A DNA stretch of 41,121 nt from Comamonadaceae bacterium (lineage in GTDB: Bacteria; Pseudomonadota; Gammaproteobacteria; Burkholderiales; Burkholderiaceae_C), in contig CANGEE010000006.1 in NCBI GenBank assembly GCA_947452635.1, forward strand, positions 1-41,121. The letters run 5' to 3'. A model generated the notes under the pieces. That model saw only the letters and a program-made list of their open reading frames with translations. It did no database searches and was not told where the DNA came from. Below, piece after piece: positions 8,585 through 17,393 of the stretch. How positions within the stretch are numbered: the first letter of the stretch is position 1; each line of letters begins with the position of its first letter. A program made the translations under genes and the position numbers.

Positions 8585-9855
8585 GGTTTGTCCTTGGCCG
8601 CAGCAGCGGCATCCTTGGATTTGGCTTCAGCACCTGCAGCCTCTTTGGGCGCATCGGCGGCAAAGGTCACGACATCGCCATCGGTCAAAGCGTCAGGCGG
8701 GTTCAGCACCAAGCGGGTGCCGCTTTGCAGGCCGCTGGTGACCTCAACTTGCTCGCCCAGGTTGCGGCCCAGCGTGACGACTTGCATTTTGACGCGTTTG
8801 TCGGCATCGACCATGGCCACTTTGACACTGCCGGCGCGAATAATGAGGGCGTTGTTGGGGATGGTGAGGCTGGCTTTGCTTTGCAGCGGCATGTCGACCT
8901 GGACAAAAGCGCCGGGCAGCAAAATACCGGATTTGTTGGCCAGGCTGATCTCCACTTGCATGGAGCGTGTCTGCGGATCAATCGACGCGCCGGTGCGGGC
9001 CAGTTTGCCTTCGAATTTTTGGCCTTGCAATTCGGTCTGCCGCACCGTCACGGTTTGGCCAGGTTTGATTTGCTGGGCATAGGTTTGGGGCACGTTCACA
9101 TACAGGCGCAGCGGGTCGGTTTGCGTGACCACGAACAAGGCACGTGGCAGGCCGCCGACCGCGCCCGCATCAACCAAATCACCGGTGTCGACGTTGCGGC
9201 GGGTGATCACGCCGTCGGTGGGCGAGACCAGGCTTTTGAAATTGCTCAATTGTTTGAGGCGCTGCATATTCGCTTCAGCTGCGGCCAAATTGGCCAGGGC
9301 TTGGGTGCTGTTGCTGCGTTTTTCGTCCACTTCTTGTTGCGACACCGCGTCTTTGGCACGCAGTGCGATCCAGCGCGCTTCGGTGCTTTTGGCAAGTTCC
9401 AAACTGGCGGCCGCTTGTTGCCTTGCAGCCAAGGCTTGGGACAGCAATTCGTCGGTTTCTGGCGTTTCCAACTCGGCCAACACCTCGCCTTTGCGCACGC
9501 GGGCACCAATGTCTTTGTGCCAACGCTTGATGTAGCCCGGCACCCGTGCGTAAATGGGCGATTGCACATAACCTTGCAAGCTGCCCGGCAAAGCCACGGT
9601 CTGCGCTGCATCACGCACCGCAATCACGGTGGTTTTGACGTAGATTTGGCTGCGGGTTTGCACATCGGCTTTGAGTTGGTCCATGTTGCGCGATTGGCTC
9701 AGCACGGTGCGCGCGCCGCCAGCCAGCAACAGCAAGACCACCACGGCCGCCGTGATTTTGCTGCGCCGAATGACTTGTTGGCGCTGCACCAATTCATGCG
9801 GGTCGTCGACGCCGGTGGAATGAATGGCCAATGAGGAATGACGTTCTTCGGACAT
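8581..9855 (-). CDS. RND efflux periplasmic adaptor (membrane fusion protein)
   Basis: A 424-residue HlyD/AcrA-type adaptor. A short cytosolic N-terminus precedes one membrane segment (about residues 35-50, ITAAVVVLLLLAGG) acting as an uncleaved anchor. Then come the lipoyl/barrel-sandwich half (LPGSLQGYVQSPIYARVPGYI), a coiled-coil hairpin (residues about 125-200), the second half including SPTDGVITRRNVDTGDLVD, and beta-barrel and membrane-proximal domains (residues about 220-390). The C-terminal tail is Ala/Lys-rich and low complexity. The start lies 3 bases after the pump gene's stop and its own stop overlaps the outer-membrane factor start, so all three are one transcript. It bridges inner-membrane pump and outer-membrane channel. 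Confidence 0.95.
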   Translation of the reverse strand: MSEERHSSLAIHSTGVDDPHELVQRQQVIRRSKITAAVVVLLLLAGGARTVLSQSRNMDQLKADVQTRSQIYVKTTVIAVRDAAQTVALPGSLQGYVQSPIYARVPGYIKRWHKDIGARVRKGEVLAELETPETDELLSQALAARQQAAASLELAKSTEARWIALRAKDAVSQQEVDEKRSNSTQALANLAAAEANMQRLKQLSNFKSLVSPTDGVITRRNVDTGDLVDAGAVGGLPRALFVVTQTDPLRLYVNVPQTYAQQIKPGQTVTVRQTELQGQKFEGKLARTGASIDPQTRSMQVEISLANKSGILLPGAFVQVDMPLQSKASLTIPNNALIIRAGSVKVAMVDADKRVKMQVVTLGRNLGEQVEVTSGLQSGTRLVLNPPDALTDGDVVTFAADAPKEAAGAEAKSKDAAAAAKDKP

Positions 9856-9858
9856 GGA

Positions 9859-12800
9859 TCAGTTCTCCTGCGCCACAGCGGGCGCATGCTTCAAAGCTTG
9901 CTTTTGGGCTTGCCGATGCAGCAAGCGTTGGTGAATGGAGGCGTAGACCACCGGCACAAAGTACAGGGTGGAGACGGTGGCAAACAACAGGCCGCCAATC
10001 ACGGCGCGGCCCAGTGGCGCGTTTTGCTCAGCACCTTCACCCAGACCCAGCGCCATCGGGATCATGCCGATGATCATGGCCAGGGCGGTCATCATGACCG
10101 GGCGAATCCGGGTGGCACCGGCTTCCAGAGCAGCGGCCAGAGGCATCACGCCTTCATCCCGGCGTTGCCGGGCAAACGACACCACCAAAATGCTGTTGGC
10201 CGTGGCCACGCCCATGGTCATGATGGCCCCGGTCAAGGCCGGCACACTCAAGGTCGTGCCGGTGATGAACAAGATCCAGGCGATGCCCGCCAAAGCAGCG
10301 GGCAGGGCGGTGATGATGATGGCGGCATCGATCCACGACTGGAAGGTGACCACGATCAGCAGGTAGACCAAGACAATCGCCATGGCCAAACCGACACCCA
10401 AGCCAATGAAGGACGATTGCATGGTTTGCACCTGGCCGCGCAGCGTGACCTGGTTGCCGCGTTTGAGCTTGGGGCTGATCTCGTCCACCAGTTGCTGCAC
10501 TTGCTTGGCCACACTGGCCAGATCGGTGCCCTGCACACTCACATACACGTCCACCGCCGGTTGGATGTTGTAGCGCGAGACGATGGGCATTTGACGACCG
10601 GATTTGGCCTCCACCACATTGCCCAGCAATTGCGGTGTGGTGGTGGGCAGGGCCACGCCGTTGGCGCCGCTGTTGGCATTCGGGGCTAAGCCGATGTTCA
10701 AGCCCAGCAGGGCGTCGAGGGAGTCAATTTTGTATTGCGGCGACTGCACCACCACGTTGTAGACCACGCCGTTTTGCGGATTCAGCCAAAACGCCGGTGC
10801 GGTTTGCGAACTGCCCGACAGGGCAATCAGCACGTTTTGTCCCACATTGGTCGCGCCCAGGCCGAACTGCTGCAAGCGGGTGCGGTCCATTTGCAAGTCC
10901 ACCACCGGACCGTCTAAGCGTTGATGCACATGGGCATCGACCGCGCCCGGGATTTTCTGGATCGCCCGGGTCAACTCGGAGGCCAGCGCGGTGTTGCCGA
11001 CCACATCCGAGCCGGAAAACTGCACATCAATGGCGGCGGGCAAACCGAAGTTCAAAATCTGGGTGGAGATGTCGGCCGCTTGGAAAAAGAACTCCACATT
11101 GGGAAAGCGCTTGGGTAACTCATTGCGCAACTGGGTGATGAATTTGTCAGTGGGCGCATGACCGTGTTTGAGCGACATCAAGATCTCGGCGTCCATGGTG
11201 CCAATCGTGCCGGCGTTGCTGTAGGACAAATTGATGCCGCTGTTGGGCAGGCCGATGTTGTCCAAAATGGTGTCGAGCTGATCTTCCGGGATCATTTCAC
11301 GGATCACGCGCTCCACCGCATCGGCGAGGCGGGTGGTCTCTTCGATGCGGGTGCCGGTCGGCGCGCGCATGTGTAAGCGAATTTGACCGGCGTCCACGCT
11401 CGGGAAAAAGTCACGACCCAGCAACGGATAGATACCGCAGGACAGCACGCAAAAGCCAAAGAACAAGGCCATGAAGCGACCGCGGTGTGTCAACGCGGCC
11501 GAGATGGACAGGGTGTAGACCCGGCGTACTTTTTCAAATTGGGCGTCAAAGCTGCGGTAAACCCGTTGCAGCAGGGAAGGTTTGCCTTCGCTGACAGCGC
11601 CATGGTCCTTCATCAACATCATCACCAGGGTGGGCACCAAGGTCCGCGACAAAAAGTAAGACGCGATCATGGCCAAGACCACAGCCTCGGCCAAGGGCAC
11701 GAACAAAAAGCGCGCCACGCCCGGCAAGAAAAACATGGGCACAAACACAATGCAAATACACAGGGTCGAGACCAGCGCGGCCGAGCCGATTTCTTCGGCC
11801 CCGACTTCGATCGCGGGGATCAGCGGTTTGCCCATGTGCATGTGCCGCTCGATGTTTTCAATCGTCACAATCGCCTGGTCCACCAAAATGCCGACCGACA
11901 AGGCGAGCCCTCCTAAGGTCATCAGGCTCAGGGTTTCGCCCAGCGCAAACAGTGCCAAGATGGACGCCAAGATGGACAAGGGAATCGTCAGCGCAATGAT
12001 CAAGGTGCTGCGCCAGTTGCCCAAAAACAGCAGCACCATCATCGCCGTCAGACCCGCCGCAATCAGGGCTTCGACCACCACGCCTTCAATGGCGGCGAGC
12101 ACGAAGACCGATTGGTCAAACAGGGGTGAAACCTTCACATCCGGGGGCAGTGACTGCACGGCTTTGGGCAACAGGGCTTTGACGTTGGAGACAATGTCCA
12201 GGGTCGATGCGCCGCCATTTTTCAGCACCGAAATCATCACCCCGCGCAAGCCGTCTTGCCGCACCACATTGGTCTGGGGTTGAAAGCCGTCGCGCACATA
12301 GGACACGTCTTTGAGGTAGGTGGTGCTGCTGCCGATGGTGCGCACCGGCAAATCATTCAGGCCCGATAAGGCGCCCGGCGAGCCGTTCATGCGCACGGTG
12401 TATTCGGTCTCGCCCAATTTCACCGTGCCTGAAGGCAAGATCAAATTCTGGGTGTTCACCGCGTTGACCACATCGGCGGGCGACAGGCCTCGGGCTTGCA
12501 AGGCCTCGGTGTCCAAGTCGACCGAAATCACCCGCACCTTGCCGCCATAAGGAAAGGGCGAGGCCACACCGGGCACGGTGATGAGCTGCGGGCGCAAGCC
12601 ATTGACGGCCACGTCGAACAGCGCGTTTTCAGCCAGGGTGGGGCTGGACAAGGCCAGTTGCATCACCGGGATGCTGGAGGCCGAGTACTTGATCACCAGC
12701 GGCGGTGTGATGCCCGGGGGCAGTTGCCGCACCTGGGTTTGCACCGAAGCCACCACCTGGGCGATCGCCGTCTGGATGTTGACGCCGGGTTGGAAAAAGA

Positions 12801-13080
12801 CTTTGACCACCGTCACCCCGGCAAGGGACGTGGACTCGATGTGTTCGATGTCACTGACCACCGTGGTCAAGCCGCGTTCGGTTTGCCCGGCAATGCGCTG
12901 GCCCATCTCCTGCGCGGGCAGGCCGTTGTAGTTCCAGATGATGCTGATGACGGGAATGTTGATTTCGGGAAAGATGTCGGTCGCCATGTTCTTCAAGGCG
13001 AACGGCGTTCCCAACACAATCAGAATGGCCATCACGATGAACGTGTAGGGACGCTTGAGCGCCAGCTGAACCATGGACAT
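9859..13080 (-). CDS. RND efflux pump inner-membrane permease
   Basis: A 1073-residue proton-driven pump with the standard twofold RND layout: TM1 near the N-terminus (YTFIVMAILIVLG), a large periplasmic porter loop, TM2-7 (about 335-560), second loop and TM8-12 (about 900-1050). The start ATG at 13080 follows AAGGAG. In TM4 the usual Asp-Asp pair is D401-Q402 (GILVDQAIVTIENIER; the Gln codon CAG is at 11875-11877 on the reverse strand). In TM10 the position of the AcrB lysine is Ala (GVATANSILVV). Proton-relay residues therefore differ from AcrB. First gene of the operon permease-adaptor-channel, divergent from the TetR gene 235 bases away, which may regulate it. It belongs to the hydrophobe/amphiphile-type branch rather than the metal-type by overall look; substrates are unknown. 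Confidence 0.96.
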   Translation of the reverse strand: MSMVQLALKRPYTFIVMAILIVLGTPFALKNMATDIFPEINIPVISIIWNYNGLPAQEMGQRIAGQTERGLTTVVSDIEHIESTSLAGVTVVKVFFQPGVNIQTAIAQVVASVQTQVRQLPPGITPPLVIKYSASSIPVMQLALSSPTLAENALFDVAVNGLRPQLITVPGVASPFPYGGKVRVISVDLDTEALQARGLSPADVVNAVNTQNLILPSGTVKLGETEYTVRMNGSPGALSGLNDLPVRTIGSSTTYLKDVSYVRDGFQPQTNVVRQDGLRGVMISVLKNGGASTLDIVSNVKALLPKAVQSLPPDVKVSPLFDQSVFVLAAIEGVVVEALIAAGLTAMMVLLFLGNWRSTLIIALTIPLSILASILALFALGETLSLMTLGGLALSVGILVDQAIVTIENIERHMHMGKPLIPAIEVGAEEIGSAALVSTLCICIVFVPMFFLPGVARFLFVPLAEAVVLAMIASYFLSRTLVPTLVMMLMKDHGAVSEGKPSLLQRVYRSFDAQFEKVRRVYTLSISAALTHRGRFMALFFGFCVLSCGIYPLLGRDFFPSVDAGQIRLHMRAPTGTRIEETTRLADAVERVIREMIPEDQLDTILDNIGLPNSGINLSYSNAGTIGTMDAEILMSLKHGHAPTDKFITQLRNELPKRFPNVEFFFQAADISTQILNFGLPAAIDVQFSGSDVVGNTALASELTRAIQKIPGAVDAHVHQRLDGPVVDLQMDRTRLQQFGLGATNVGQNVLIALSGSSQTAPAFWLNPQNGVVYNVVVQSPQYKIDSLDALLGLNIGLAPNANSGANGVALPTTTPQLLGNVVEAKSGRQMPIVSRYNIQPAVDVYVSVQGTDLASVAKQVQQLVDEISPKLKRGNQVTLRGQVQTMQSSFIGLGVGLAMAIVLVYLLIVVTFQSWIDAAIIITALPAALAGIAWILFITGTTLSVPALTGAIMTMGVATANSILVVSFARQRRDEGVMPLAAALEAGATRIRPVMMTALAMIIGMIPMALGLGEGAEQNAPLGRAVIGGLLFATVSTLYFVPVVYASIHQRLLHRQAQKQALKHAPAVAQEN

Positions 13081-13278
13081 CGGTGTCTCACTCCTTTTTG
13101 AAAGTTGCAGCAGTGTATGTCAAGCGCCTGCGGGTTTGATGTCACTGCGGTGTCGCCTGGCTCAGTGTCTTTAAGGGATTACCCGGTGATGGTCAGCCCT
13201 TGAATCATTTGGGAAGCATGGCCGAAGGGCCAGTGGTTGTCCTGGTCCGCAGCTGCGCTGTCGACAGGGTTTGTACGA

Positions 13279-13307
13279 ATGTTCAACTTAATTGGACATC
13301 TGTTCAA
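13279..13307. promoter_or_regulatory. Candidate TetR operator: three alternating half-sites
   Basis: TGTTCAA (13280-13286), TTGGACA (13292-13298) and TGTTCAA (13301-13307) lie in alternating orientation. They make two overlapping near-perfect palindromes: 7-5-7 and 7-2-7, each with one mismatch. The site ends eight bases before the TetR ATG and sits in the divergent region between the regulator and the efflux operon. Autoregulation of the TetR-led operon is the natural inference. Control of the efflux operon, about 200 bases further away, is possible but less supported. Confidence 0.5.
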
Positions 13308-13315
13308 TCACCCGC

Positions 13316-14062
13316 ATGACTGCCACGCTCAGGCCCACGCCAATGCTCTCTGGTCTGCGTCCACGCGCAGGTGCGCGCCAAGACGCCAGTGCGTCGCGTG
13401 TGGACCGCAAAGGGCAGATTTTGTTGGCGGCCGAGCGCTTGTTTGCCCAGTTTGGTTTTCATGCGGTGTCGATCCGGCAGATCGCGCAAGAGGCGCAGGT
13501 GCCGCTGGCCTTGGTGGGTTACCACTTTGGTCAGAAACAGGATTTGTTCCACGCCATCTTTGCGCATTGGTCGGGCACCATCGAGGAACGCATGCAAGGT
13601 CTGCAGGCGGTGCAAATGCTGCCGCACTCGCGCCTGAAATTGCAGCGCATGGTCGAAGCCTTTGTGGCCCCTGTGATCCGTTTGCGTGCCAGCCCAGAGG
13701 GCGAAGCCTATGCATTGCTGATGACCAAGGGCTTGAGCCCGCAAAGCGACGAGTCCGACCGGGTGTTGCGTGACTTTTTTGACCCCATGGCCGAGGCTTA
13801 CATCACCGCCTTGCAAGCGATATTGAGTCATGAACATCCGCAGGCGAGGGTGTCCCGTGGCACGGCCGCTTGGTGCTATCAGTTCAGTTTGGGCGTGCTA
13901 TTGCACCACTTGGGTGACCAGCGTGTGGCGCGACTCTCACATGGTCAATGCCTGCCCAACGACCGCCAGGTTCAATCGCATTTGGTTCAGTTCATCGTGC
14001 ACGGCATTCGGGGCGCCGTGCAATCGTTTCACCCCCCCGTCAAAAAAAGGAGACTTTCATGA
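13316..14062 (+). CDS. TetR/AcrR family transcriptional regulator
   Basis: A 248-residue regulator from the ATG at 13316. The N-terminal helix-turn-helix domain lies at about residues 29-75: RKGQILLAAERLFAQFGFHAVSIRQIAQEAQVPLALVGYHFG in overlapping parts, ending in the characteristic YHFGQKQDLF. The C-terminal part is a typical variable ligand-binding, dimerising domain. No good ribosome-binding site precedes the ATG, so the mRNA may be leaderless or poorly translated. A TTG 24 bases upstream is also in frame but overlaps the putative operator. Its stop overlaps the start of the ABC receptor gene (ATGA, 14059-14062), making it the first gene of the importer/cyclase/fumarylacetoacetase operon. 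The effector is probably the imported compound or a metabolite. It is the only transcription factor in the window. Confidence 0.93.
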   Translation: MTATLRPTPMLSGLRPRAGARQDASASRVDRKGQILLAAERLFAQFGFHAVSIRQIAQEAQVPLALVGYHFGQKQDLFHAIFAHWSGTIEERMQGLQAVQMLPHSRLKLQRMVEAFVAPVIRLRASPEGEAYALLMTKGLSPQSDESDRVLRDFFDPMAEAYITALQAILSHEHPQARVSRGTAAWCYQFSLGVLLHHLGDQRVARLSHGQCLPNDRQVQSHLVQFIVHGIRGAVQSFHPPVKKRRLS

Positions 14063-14063
14063 C
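14047..14063 (+). promoter_or_regulatory. Ribosome-binding site and start, copy 1 of a 17-base identical initiation region
   Basis: AAGGAGACTTTCATGAC provides a strong Shine-Dalgarno with optimal spacing and fixes the receptor start at 14059, inside the TetR stop codon region. The same 17 bases recur exactly at 17394-17410 in front of the cyclase gene of the same operon. Confidence 0.8.
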
Positions 14064-15018
14064 TTCATCTCAAGGTTTTTCACGTCGACAGCTGCTCAAT
14101 TGGTCCGCCGTAGCGCTGGGCGTCAGTGCGGTAAGCGTGCAAGCGCAAACGCCCACCAAAATCGTCTTTGGCTTCACCGCAGTGAATGATTTCGCCTCGG
14201 TCTTTGTGGCCAAAGAAGAGGGCTATTTCAGCAAGCGGGGTCTCGATGTCGAACCCAAATTCATTCCGCTCAATCCGTCGATTCCTGCGGCCATCCAATC
14301 GGATTCGTTGCAAATCGGCGGGCCCACGCCTTCGGTCTATTTGCAAGCGGTGGATGGCGGCTTGGACCATGTGGTGGTGGGCGGCGGCGGCATGACCAGC
14401 AAGAGCCTGACCGGCGTGGGCTTTGTGGCGCGTGCGGGTAGTGGTATTCGCACCGCGCAAGACTGTGTAGGTCGCAAAATCGGCGTGCCTGGCTTGGGGG
14501 CGTATTTGCATGTGAGTTTTCGCGCTTGGCTCAAGCTCAACAAGGTCGATCCGGCCAAGGTCAATTTTGTCGAGGTGTCGTTCCCGCAGCACAGCGATGT
14601 GCTGCGCGCTGGCTCGATCGACGGCGTGGTCACTGGTGACCCCTTCATGGCCCGCATTCTGGCCAGTGGCACAGGCTATGTGGCGTCTTACTACACCACC
14701 TTCCAGCCTGATGGCATGCCCACGATTTTGTACACCGCGCGGCGCGACTGGGTGGCCAAAAATGCAGAGGCCGTCAAAGCCTTTCAAGCGGCCATCATCG
14801 AGGCCGCCAATTTCATCAAAAAACCCGCCAACGATGCCACTGTGCGCGCGCACATTGGCAAGTTCATCAAGCTGCCGCCTGAGATTTTGGCCAGCATGCA
14901 GCTGAGCCCACCTTCGCCGGTGATTGTGGAAAAGCAGCTGAGCTATTGGGTGGAGATGATGAACGACCAGAAAATGCTCAAGGCTTCTCCCAACGTGCCT
15001 TCTTTGCTCGCCAAATAA
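14059..15018 (+). CDS. NitT/TauT-type ABC transporter substrate-binding protein
   Basis: A 319-residue periplasmic receptor of the SsuA/ThiY/NMT1-like class. The N-terminus has a twin-arginine-like leader (SRRQLLNWSAVALG, R9-R10, then AQA-type cleavage), so Tat export is possible. The mature part begins with KIVFGFTAVNDFASVFVAKEEGYF, the usual start of this class, and contains the recurrent KIGVPGLGAYLHV and GVVTGDPFMARIL segments. The start is set by the strong AAGGAG and the ATGA overlap with the TetR gene; longer readings into the TetR gene are not supported. The following genes supply ATPase and two permeases. This class binds small anionic or aromatic compounds (sulfonates, nitrate, phthalate, pyrimidine precursors). 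The ligand is unknown, but downstream enzymes suggest an aromatic or ring-cleavage-related acid. Confidence 0.92.
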   Translation: MTSSQGFSRRQLLNWSAVALGVSAVSVQAQTPTKIVFGFTAVNDFASVFVAKEEGYFSKRGLDVEPKFIPLNPSIPAAIQSDSLQIGGPTPSVYLQAVDGGLDHVVVGGGGMTSKSLTGVGFVARAGSGIRTAQDCVGRKIGVPGLGAYLHVSFRAWLKLNKVDPAKVNFVEVSFPQHSDVLRAGSIDGVVTGDPFMARILASGTGYVASYYTTFQPDGMPTILYTARRDWVAKNAEAVKAFQAAIIEAANFIKKPANDATVRAHIGKFIKLPPEILASMQLSPPSPVIVEKQLSYWVEMMNDQKMLKASPNVPSLLAK

Positions 15019-15029
15019 GCCGCTGAGCC

Positions 15030-15794
15030 ATGGCTTTGCTGTCGTTGGAAGGCTTGGGCATTGTCCTGGGCGGGCGCGAAATTCTCTCGCCCACTTCGTT
15101 GGAAGTGGCGCGCGGCGAGTTCGTCTGCATCATTGGCCCTTCAGGCTGCGGCAAAACCACTTTGCTGCGCGCCGCAGCCGGATTGGTGCAACCCAGCACC
15201 GGGGCGGTCTTGCGACAAGGCCACAAGGTGCAAGGGCCTTCGCGCGAGGTGGCTTTTGTGTTCCAAGACTACACCCGCGCCTTGTTGCCCTGGCGCACAG
15301 TCGAGGGCAATGTGATGCTGGCCTTGGAAGCAGCGCAAGTGCCTGTGCATGAGCGAGCGGCCCGGGTGCAAACGGTGCTCAAGACAGTGAACCTGCAAGC
15401 GCACGCGCAAAAATTCCCTCTCCAGTTATCAGGCGGCATGCAGCAGCGGGTGCAGATTGCGCGTTGCTTGGCCCAGTCGCCCGATGTCTTGATGATGGAC
15501 GAGCCCTTTGGCGCGCTGGACGCCATGACCCGCGAAGCTTTGCAAGACGAGTTGGCGCGTTTGGTACGCGAGCAAGGTTTAACCGTTTTGTTTGTCACCC
15601 ACGACTTGGAAGAAGCGATTTACCTGGGTGATCGGGTGATCGCTTTGCGCACCCATCCCACGCCTGAGCTGCCCAGTGTGGCGGCCATGATCGACGTGCC
15701 GATTGCGCATCCGCGTGATCACCTGGGGGTCAAAGAGCATCCCGAATTTTTGCGCCTGCGTCGCGAGCTATATCACCACTTGGGGCATGGCTGA
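15030..15794 (+). CDS. NitT/TauT-type ABC transporter ATP-binding protein
   Basis: A 254-residue ABC ATPase. All motifs are intact: Walker A GPSGCGKTT at 36-44, Q-loop Q79, signature LSGGMQQR at 133-140, Walker B VLMMDEP at 153-159, D-loop GALD at 161-164 and switch H191. The VFVTHDLEEA-like wording (LFVTHDLEEAIYLGDRV) is typical of SsuB/TauB ATPases. It energises import by the receptor encoded just upstream (11-base gap). Its last eight bases overlap the start of the first permease, so the importer is translationally linked. No C-terminal regulatory extension is present. Confidence 0.96.
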   Translation: MALLSLEGLGIVLGGREILSPTSLEVARGEFVCIIGPSGCGKTTLLRAAAGLVQPSTGAVLRQGHKVQGPSREVAFVFQDYTRALLPWRTVEGNVMLALEAAQVPVHERAARVQTVLKTVNLQAHAQKFPLQLSGGMQQRVQIARCLAQSPDVLMMDEPFGALDAMTREALQDELARLVREQGLTVLFVTHDLEEAIYLGDRVIALRTHPTPELPSVAAMIDVPIAHPRDHLGVKEHPEFLRLRRELYHHLGHG

Positions 15795-16575
15795 GATGTG
15801 GACGCGACTGCGGCCTTGGGTCTTTCCTGTGCTGGTGCTCGGCCTGCTGGAGTGGTCGGTGCGCAGTGTGGCCGACAGCAGCGATGCCCTGGCCACACCG
15901 CTGCAGGCTGCCCGCACCTGGTGGGATTTGCTGTGGCTGACCTCGGACGAAGGCTTGTGGCGCGTCACCGCCTTCACCTTGGGCACGGCTGCGCTGGGGC
16001 TGATGGTGGGCGCCAGTGGGGGTTTGCTTTTGGGCTTGCTGCTGGGGTTGTCGCCCCGCGCGGCGCGCATGGGGTTTTTAACCGTGGAGGTGCTCAGGCC
16101 GATTCCTTCGGTGGCGCTGATTCCTTTGGCCATGCTGGTGTTTGGTTTTGGCGTGCGCATGGAGCTGAGCGTGGTGGCGTTTGCCACTTTTTGGCCCATG
16201 CTGATCTTGACCCAAGCGGCCGCGCGCCAGGTCGAGCCGCGTTTGTTGGAGGTGTCTGCCGCCCTGGGTTTGACGGCTTGGCAGCGCACCACTTGGATTG
16301 TCTTGCCGGCCATGGTGCCGCGCTTGTTTGTGGCGCTGCGCCTGGGTGTGGCGGTGGCCTTGGTGGTGGCGGTGACGGTGGAGATTGCCGCCAATCCCAA
16401 CGGCATGGGCTACGCCATGATGATTGCACAGCAAAGCATGGAGCCTGCGCGCATGCTGGCCTGGTTGTTTTGGATCGGCGTGGTGGGCACGCTGATCAAT
16501 GCGCTGACCTTGCGCGCCCAGCACTGGGTGCATGGGCGCATGGGTGGTGTGGTCATGGACCGGGGCACGGCATGA
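15787..16575 (+). CDS. NitT/TauT-type ABC transporter permease, first subunit
   Basis: A 262-residue inner-membrane permease with about six hydrophobic helices (VFPVLVLGLLEWSV, TLGTAALGLMVGASGGLLLGLLLG, VALIPLAMLVFGFG and others). The coupling EAA-loop is EVSAALGLTAWQRTTWIVLPAMVP, which contacts the ATPase. The chosen ATG at 15787 overlaps the ATPase stop by eight bases; the ATG at 15796 is an alternative nine bases later. Its own stop overlaps the start of the second permease (ATGA). Two non-identical permeases imply a heterodimeric channel, which is less common than one permease gene in SsuC/TauC systems. Confidence 0.93.
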   Translation: MAEMWTRLRPWVFPVLVLGLLEWSVRSVADSSDALATPLQAARTWWDLLWLTSDEGLWRVTAFTLGTAALGLMVGASGGLLLGLLLGLSPRAARMGFLTVEVLRPIPSVALIPLAMLVFGFGVRMELSVVAFATFWPMLILTQAAARQVEPRLLEVSAALGLTAWQRTTWIVLPAMVPRLFVALRLGVAVALVVAVTVEIAANPNGMGYAMMIAQQSMEPARMLAWLFWIGVVGTLINALTLRAQHWVHGRMGGVVMDRGTA

Positions 16576-17366
16576 AGACGCTGAACTCGGTGCTGCGGCA
16601 ATGCCTGGCGTGGTGGGAGTCCATCGCTGTGTTGGCTGCTTGCTTGGCGCTGTGGTGGCTGGCCAGTCATGGCGACTGGATCAGCCGCGTGTTCTTGCCC
16701 ACACCCGAGGCCACGTGGGCCAGTTTGGTGCAAGGTTTTTCCGCCGAGCCCGGCCAGGACGCGGCGGACTTGGCGCAAGCCAGCTGGCAGACTTCGGTGC
16801 GCATGTTGCTTGGCTGGGGCTTGGCTTCGCTGATGGGCGTGGCCTTGGGCAGCTTGATTGGCATGTCGGCCACGGCGCGCGAATGGATCGCACCAACTTT
16901 GGAATTTTTGCGGCCCTTGCCGGCTTCGGCGGTGTTGCCGCTGGCCATTTCTCTGTTTGGCCTGAGCCCGGGCATGGTGCTGTTTGTCGTGTCTTTTGGG
17001 GCCATGTGGCCAGTGTTGCTGGCCACGGTGCAAGGCTTGGCGCAGGTGGAGCCGCGCCTGAAAGAAGTGGCGGCTGGTTTGCAACTGTCGCGCCTGGACT
17101 TTGCCTGGAAGATCGGTTTGCCCTCGACCTTGCCCGATATCTTGGCCGGCATGCGTTTGTCGATGACCGTGTCCTTGATCGTCGCGGTGGTGGGCGAGAT
17201 GATCGCCTCGCAGCCTGGTTTGGGCCAGGCGATTTTGTTGGCTGCACGGTCGTTTCGCGCCAGCGAGCTGTTCGCTGGCATTGTGCTGTTGGGTGCTTTG
17301 GGCTTTGTCAGCAATGCCTTGCTGGCGGGTCTGGAGCACCGTTTGCTGCGCTGGCAGCGCGCTTGA
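16572..17366 (+). CDS. NitT/TauT-type ABC transporter permease, second subunit
   Basis: A 264-residue permease starting at ATG 16572 within the stop region of the first permease. The same frame is open far upstream, but that extension only shadows the first permease and is rejected. Hydrophobic helices include SIAVLAACLALWWLA, MLLGWGLASLMGVALGSLIG and ASAVLPLAISLFGL. The EAA-loop is EVAAGLQLSRLDFAWKIGLP (first 20 residues). Sequence is clearly related to but different from the first permease, so a duplication followed by divergence is likely. It is followed by a 39-base spacer with a repeated TTTTTCAYCTG element and a strong ribosome-binding site for the cyclase gene. Confidence 0.93.
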   Translation: MKTLNSVLRQCLAWWESIAVLAACLALWWLASHGDWISRVFLPTPEATWASLVQGFSAEPGQDAADLAQASWQTSVRMLLGWGLASLMGVALGSLIGMSATAREWIAPTLEFLRPLPASAVLPLAISLFGLSPGMVLFVVSFGAMWPVLLATVQGLAQVEPRLKEVAAGLQLSRLDFAWKIGLPSTLPDILAGMRLSMTVSLIVAVVGEMIASQPGLGQAILLAARSFRASELFAGIVLLGALGFVSNALLAGLEHRLLRWQRA

Positions 17367-17393
17367 TTTTTCATCTGCTTTTTCACCTGACCT

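Noticed and set aside
13248-13257. Perfect 10-base palindrome CGCAGCTGCG upstream of the TetR gene
   Set aside because: Short, GC-rich and without spacer; likely by chance, and the TGTTCAA-type repeat is a better operator.
15798-16571. N-terminal extension of the second permease over the first permease gene
   Set aside because: It reads the first permease out of frame; the permease family begins at the ATG at 16572, which overlaps the previous stop.
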